NCBI GenBank assembly: GCA_030836725.1
Contig: JAUPLV010000080.1
Location: 1 to 9,522, forward strand
Source of the DNA: Pseudomonadota bacterium
GTDB taxonomy: Bacteria > Pseudomonadota > Gammaproteobacteria > Burkholderiales > Thiobacillaceae
Direction of reading: 5' to 3'
Length of the DNA: 9,522 bases
The position numbers and the translations under genes were made by a program. Under the pieces are notes generated by a model. It made no database searches, was not told the DNA's origin, and saw only the letters and a list, made by a program, of their open reading frames with translations. This document shows, one piece after another, positions 6,651-9,522 of the stretch (positions are counted from its first letter, which is position 1; each line of letters opens with the position of its first letter).

Positions 6651-7886
6651 TCAGCCGGGAATGAAAACACCCGCCGCACGGATTGCGTGAACGATCTCGT
6701 GGGTGGACTCTTCCAGTTTCTTGATGCCCGATTCGAAGTCGCCCTGGGCCGCGAACGCCTCGGCCATGGCGCGCAGCAACATCGCCTGCTTGATGCGGTT
6801 CGACACCATCTCATCGAGACCGGCGACGCTTTGACGCTTTTCCTTCAGCAGCAGGTCGATCAGCATGGTGTGGGTATCGTTGCGGTCGATTTCGTAGCGG
6901 TACTCCTCCTCCTTGCTGGCGAAATTCAGCGTGCGCACCAGCGTTTCGCCGCCGCGCAGACCCTGGATATCCTTCTTGACCATGACATAAGCCCGGTCCA
7001 GCACCACGCGGCCCTGGTCGAGTTTTCCTGCCTCCGCCAGCGCGGCGGACTCACGCATCAGCGCCTCGATCCGGTCGCCGGCTTCCTTTTCCTTCGCCCC
7101 CCCCTTTTTTTCCTCGACGATGCGCCTTTGCGCCATCAGCAGGGCCTCGACGCTGGCCATCCGGTTGTCGAAATCCTGGCGTTGCTTGCTTTTTTCCCCG
7201 CTGGCCGGGCGTGGGACCGTGCTGGCGCCGGCGTGCGTCCGCACCAGCGTTTCACCGCCGCGGAGACCCTGGATATCCGTCCTGACCAGCACATAAGCCC
7301 GGTCGAGAATCTCGCGGCCCTCGGCGATCTTTCCGGCCGAGGCGAGCGCACCCGCCTCGCGCATCAACGCCTCGATCCGGTTGCCGGTTTCGATTTCCTT
7401 CGGATCTCCGTTTTTTTCCTTGACGATGCGCCTTTGCGCCATCAGCAGGGCATCGACGCTGGCCATTTGATTGTCGAATTCCTGGCCCTCCTTGCTTTTT
7501 TCCTGGACCGACAGGCGCGCCGCCTCGCTCATTTTATTGCTCGCCTCGCGCAGCAGGCGCAGGGCTTGAGGGAAATCGCCCTCCATGTACGTCATGTACG
7601 CCTGGAGCAACATTTCGCGCGCCTGATTGCGGGTTTCCAGCAAGGCGCGGTTGCCGCTGGCCTCGATATGCTTGGAAGCCGAGGATTGTTCGATCAGCGA
7701 CGAAATCGACTCGATCGTTTTCAGAACCTGCTTCTCGTTGCCCGTCACCATGCCTGACTGCCGCTCCAGCATCTTAAGACCGGCCTCGCCGGCTGGGGTT
7801 GCCGGCCCCGCTCCGGACGCCGTGTGCGAAAGACAGGCCACGAGTCCTGCGGCCAGGATTTTTTTAATACCCATGCGGTTTTTCAT
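6651..7886 (-). CDS. Exported helical-repeat protein, two-repeat member of the family
   Basis: A protein of about 411 aa and unknown function. I chose the ATG at 7886 because GGAG lies 5 nt upstream and the protein then opens with a normal signal peptide (MKNRMGIKKILAAGLVACL, cleavage near ASG-A). The frame is open to an ATG at 7910, which would give 419 aa. Following an N-terminal helical region come two copies of the central unit, each starting near a Q-E/D-F-D-N motif and containing VDALLMAQRRIV or VEALLMAQRRIV, then GREILDRAYVL or GRVVLDRAYVM, then DIQGLRGGETLVRT. A C-terminal domain with FASKEEEYRYEID follows, ending GVFIPG. The C-terminal domain is strongly similar to that of the next gene, showing true paralogy. 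The pattern resembles TPR-like helical hairpins, but I cannot assign it to a known repeat class. The second repeat carries an A7G8 homopolymer (7097-7111). Confidence 0.9.
   Translation of the reverse strand: MKNRMGIKKILAAGLVACLSHTASGAGPATPAGEAGLKMLERQSGMVTGNEKQVLKTIESISSLIEQSSASKHIEASGNRALLETRNQAREMLLQAYMTYMEGDFPQALRLLREASNKMSEAARLSVQEKSKEGQEFDNQMASVDALLMAQRRIVKEKNGDPKEIETGNRIEALMREAGALASAGKIAEGREILDRAYVLVRTDIQGLRGGETLVRTHAGASTVPRPASGEKSKQRQDFDNRMASVEALLMAQRRIVEEKKGGAKEKEAGDRIEALMRESAALAEAGKLDQGRVVLDRAYVMVKKDIQGLRGGETLVRTLNFASKEEEYRYEIDRNDTHTMLIDLLLKEKRQSVAGLDEMVSNRIKQAMLLRAMAEAFAAQGDFESGIKKLEESTHEIVHAIRAAGVFIPG
6888..7190 (-). repeat. Central repeat unit 2 of the two-repeat protein
   Basis: The second unit starts at Q-D-F-D-N-R, has the same MAQRRIV core and LDRAYVMVKKDI segment, and passes directly into the conserved C-terminal domain through GGETLVRTLNFASKEEE. 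The final unit of the five-repeat protein joins its C-terminal domain through the same sequence with minor changes. Confidence 0.75.
7191..7496 (-). repeat. Central repeat unit 1 of the two-repeat protein
   Basis: A unit of about 102 codons aligned by its Q-E-F-D-N-Q start, MAQRRIV core and LDRAYVLVRTDI segment. It is followed by a linker, Ala/Pro/Ser-rich, that replaces the C-terminal continuation. It contains an in-frame A7 run at 7411-7417. Boundaries are by eye and may shift by a few residues. Confidence 0.75.
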
Positions 7887-7889
7887 CAT

Positions 7890-7896
7890 CTCTCCC
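7890..7896 (-). promoter_or_regulatory. Ribosome binding site deciding the start of the two-repeat protein
   Basis: GGGAGAG lies just upstream of tandem ATGs at 7889 and 7886. Spacing from GGAG is 5 nt to the ATG at 7886 and only 2 nt to the one at 7889. The upstream ATG at 7910 has only a weak AGG near the previous stop. The evidence therefore favours 7886. Confidence 0.6.
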
Positions 7897-7918
7897 AATC
7901 CGTGATCCATGCAAATGC

Positions 7919-8848
7919 CTACTGCGGCACCACCAGCCCGTAAATTCGCAACACGCTCTGCAGCTTCGCGGTCCCATCCTGCAGGCTTTTGATGGCCGCC
8001 GCATGATCTCCGGCAGCCGCCTGTTTTTTCGCGGCATCGAGCGCATCGCGGCTTTGCTGCAAAAAGCGTTCTGCCAGCTGAAGCTTCTGCTCCGAGGGCT
8101 TCAATTCCGCCCGCGCGATCGGAATCAATTCGTCGTAGCTATGGTAGCGCCCCATTTCATGCTCGTACTCCTCGGCGGGCGTGTCGAACTTCAGTTCGTA
8201 AACAATGATCGATTCCGACTCCATCAGCTTGTTCATCGTGGCGACAATGACCGCATGGGCCTCGGTCAGCATGGCCGTGGCTTCCTTGTACTTGCCGCCG
8301 CGCGCCAGTTCCTCGGCGTCCTTGACCGACTGGCCGATCCGGTCCATGTCGGTCTTGATGCACCGCTTCTCCGTCAGCCGGCCGCACAGGCTGGTATAGG
8401 ATTTCTGGAAAGTGTGTACCTCCTCCAGCAGCGCGTTGTAACGGTTGCGCGCTTCCGTCACCGCCGCCGCCGGGTCGCGCACCGTACGCGAGGCCGTGCC
8501 GACCAGCAGGAAGATTTCGTCGAGCAGCTTCGCGGTCGGCTCCAGATTGCCCGCCGCCAGTTCCGCCTCCGCCTTGCCGAGCAGCTTGTTGGCTTGCGCC
8601 ACCTGCTCCTTCGCTCCGGCGTTGTCGCTCTGCTCGATGCGCTGCATCGACGGGGAATTCTTCGCCAGAAGTTGCCTGGCCAGGGCCAGCTTGCTGGTCA
8701 GGTTCTCGCGCGTCAGGGTATCGGCCGGCCCCTTTGCCGCTGTTGCCGCCGCGCCGGGGCTGGCGGGCGGCTCGGCCGCCAGCCCCGGCGTCGCGGCCAG
8801 AATCGACACCGCGCACGCCAGACAGCGGATGGAGTGGCTGGCCCGCAT
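7919..8848 (-). CDS. Exported helical protein, one-repeat member of a three-paralogue family
   Basis: A 309-aa protein of unknown function. Residues 1 to about 24 look like a Sec signal peptide ending near GLA|AE. The rest is Ala/Leu/Lys/Glu-rich and predicted helical, without membrane segments. By eye it has the same plan as the next two genes: an N-terminal helical region (about 50-125, with QRIEQSDN matching HIEASGN of the next protein), one central unit (about 130-215, with ELARGGKYKEATAMLTEAHA matching the conserved A-x-G-x(4)-G-x-x-L-x-x-A pattern), and a C-terminal domain (about 216-309) ending GLVVPQ, comparable to GVFIPG and GIYIPG. It is the most diverged of the three. Cys155 and Cys163 lie inside the central unit and could pair, but neither is in a CXXCH motif. 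The start overlaps the cytochrome A stop by 1 nt, implying coupled translation. I do not recognise a named family. Confidence 0.88.
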   Translation of the reverse strand: MRASHSIRCLACAVSILAATPGLAAEPPASPGAAATAAKGPADTLTRENLTSKLALARQLLAKNSPSMQRIEQSDNAGAKEQVAQANKLLGKAEAELAAGNLEPTAKLLDEIFLLVGTASRTVRDPAAAVTEARNRYNALLEEVHTFQKSYTSLCGRLTEKRCIKTDMDRIGQSVKDAEELARGGKYKEATAMLTEAHAVIVATMNKLMESESIIVYELKFDTPAEEYEHEMGRYHSYDELIPIARAELKPSEQKLQLAERFLQQSRDALDAAKKQAAAGDHAAAIKSLQDGTAKLQSVLRIYGLVVPQ

Positions 8849-9486
8849 CAGGGATTACCCGCCGCAGCCTGTTTTTTCTGGGAATGGCACAGGCGGCATT
8901 CCGAGACCGGGAACGCGACCTTGCCATGGCAGACGCCGCATTTCTGCCCGAGCAGAATGGCCGCCATGCTGATCTGGTTGCCACCTTTCTGCGGAATGAA
9001 AATAGCGGGGTGGCAGTTGGAGCAGTCCAGCCATTCGGTGTGCTGCTTGTGCGGGTACACCACATTCGGCATCGAGCCCTTCACCTCGCGCACGATATCC
9101 AGATCCATGACGATGGCCTGGGCGTCCGGGTCGTTCAGGTCGTGGCGCGGCTTGATTTTCGCCTCGTTGAGCGACTTGACCCAGTCGACGCGATTGCCCG
9201 CATTGGATTTGGGCAGCATGGTAAACACGTCCAGCGGCGGCTGCAGCACCAGGGTGCCGTCGTTGGTCGGATCGTGAATCCCGTCCTCCATCGGCGCCAG
9301 GTTGCTCTTGGCGGGCGGCTTCAGCAAACGGTTGAACGGGCTGGCGGCGGAACCGGCGATCGTCTGCAGCGGAACGGTCGCGATCGCCTCCGGCGCGGGC
9401 GTCGTCTTGCCGGCGGCCCCGGCGTAGGCGGCCCAGAACAGCAGGCCGACGAGGGTGAAACGTGTTGTAAGCGATGGCAATTTCAT
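8848..9486 (-). CDS. Triheme c7-like cytochrome c (cytochrome A), exported
   Basis: A 212-aa predicted periplasmic electron-transfer protein. Residues 1 to about 25 form a signal peptide (short basic start, hydrophobic core LVGLLFWAAYAGA). Three CXXCH heme-attachment motifs sit at residues 155-159 (CSNCH), 183-187 (CGVCH) and 197-201 (CRLCH). The first is preceded by YPHKQHTEWLDC, and such an H-x-x-H spacing before the first CXXCH is typical of c7-type triheme domains, where the extra histidines serve as axial ligands. Between signal peptide and heme domain is a region of about 100 residues containing DGIHDPTN (68-75) and RVDWV (99-103), which recurs in cytochrome B downstream. The start has a perfect ribosome binding site. 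The stop overlaps the next start by 1 nt (TGATG). Redox partners are not shown by the sequence. Heme count and export are well supported; the physiological role is inferred. Confidence 0.93.
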   Translation of the reverse strand: MKLPSLTTRFTLVGLLFWAAYAGAAGKTTPAPEAIATVPLQTIAGSAASPFNRLLKPPAKSNLAPMEDGIHDPTNDGTLVLQPPLDVFTMLPKSNAGNRVDWVKSLNEAKIKPRHDLNDPDAQAIVMDLDIVREVKGSMPNVVYPHKQHTEWLDCSNCHPAIFIPQKGGNQISMAAILLGQKCGVCHGKVAFPVSECRLCHSQKKQAAAGNP

Positions 9487-9491
9487 GTGCG

Positions 9492-9496
9492 CCTCC
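9492..9496 (-). promoter_or_regulatory. Ribosome binding site of triheme cytochrome A
   Basis: A perfect GGAGG lies 5 nt before the ATG at 9486 and fixes the start of that gene. Its first base is shared with the TAG stop of the upstream frame, consistent with translational coupling. Confidence 0.75.
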
Positions 9497-9522
9497 TATT
9501 TCTTGACCGGCACGGCTGCGGC
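9496..9522 (-). CDS. C-terminal end of an upstream gene (partial)
   Basis: Reading leftward from the window edge, an open frame gives Ala-Ala-Ala-Val-Pro-Val-Lys-Lys and then a TAG stop. The stop runs directly into the GGAGG ribosome binding site of the next gene, an arrangement common inside operons. An Ala/Pro/Lys-rich tail is a frequent C-terminus for envelope proteins, but eight codons cannot identify a family. The main reason to believe it is the stop's placement 9 nt before the cytochrome start. If it is real, the operon begins outside this window. Confidence 0.4.
   Translation of the reverse strand, partial: AAAVPVKK

Noticed and set aside
6558..7757. Plus-strand open frame of 399 codons opposite the two-repeat gene
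   Set aside because: It is a shadow of the conserved minus-strand repeat protein, with no credible start or domain of its own.

Overview
All real genes in this window lie on the minus strand, so they are read from right to left. Base composition is high in G+C. A REP/REPIN-type intergenic repeat, the NtrC-type regulator and lipoprotein and signal peptides of ordinary Gram-negative form suggest a proteobacterium. A betaproteobacterium is my best guess, but no single gene proves the lineage.

Layout in transcription order. (1) 9522-9496: the last codons of an upstream gene. (2) 9486-3517: a tight run of six secreted-protein genes: triheme cytochrome A, three related helical-repeat proteins of 309, about 411 and 701 aa, then triheme cytochromes B and C. 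Most junctions are overlaps or short gaps (A/first repeat protein 1 nt, B/C 4 nt, largest gap 61 nt), so this looks like one operon. (3) 3516-3329: a 188 bp spacer holding two tandem REPIN-like inverted-repeat elements. (4) 3328-1: a lipoprotein predicted to fold as an NHL beta-propeller, a membrane sensor histidine kinase, and a sigma54-type response regulator cut off by the window edge. These three are also closely spaced.

The most notable content is the trio of helical proteins. They share an N-terminal helical region, a central unit of roughly 95-102 aa, and a C-terminal domain of about 95 aa. The central unit occurs once, twice and five times in the three successive genes. I do not recognise this family. 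Its members sit between three c7-like triheme cytochromes (nine predicted hemes), all predicted to be exported. A reasonable inference is a periplasmic or envelope electron-transfer assembly in which the repeat proteins act as scaffolds or spacers of graded length. The propeller lipoprotein may be an envelope partner, and the kinase/regulator pair may control expression. No decaheme cytochrome, outer-membrane barrel or terminal reductase is visible here, so substrate and direction of electron flow cannot be assigned.

A small 18-codon ORF between the second and third repeat proteins has a start context that matches the junction between the third repeat protein and cytochrome B. This suggests the cluster grew by duplication of a repeat-protein/cytochrome pair.
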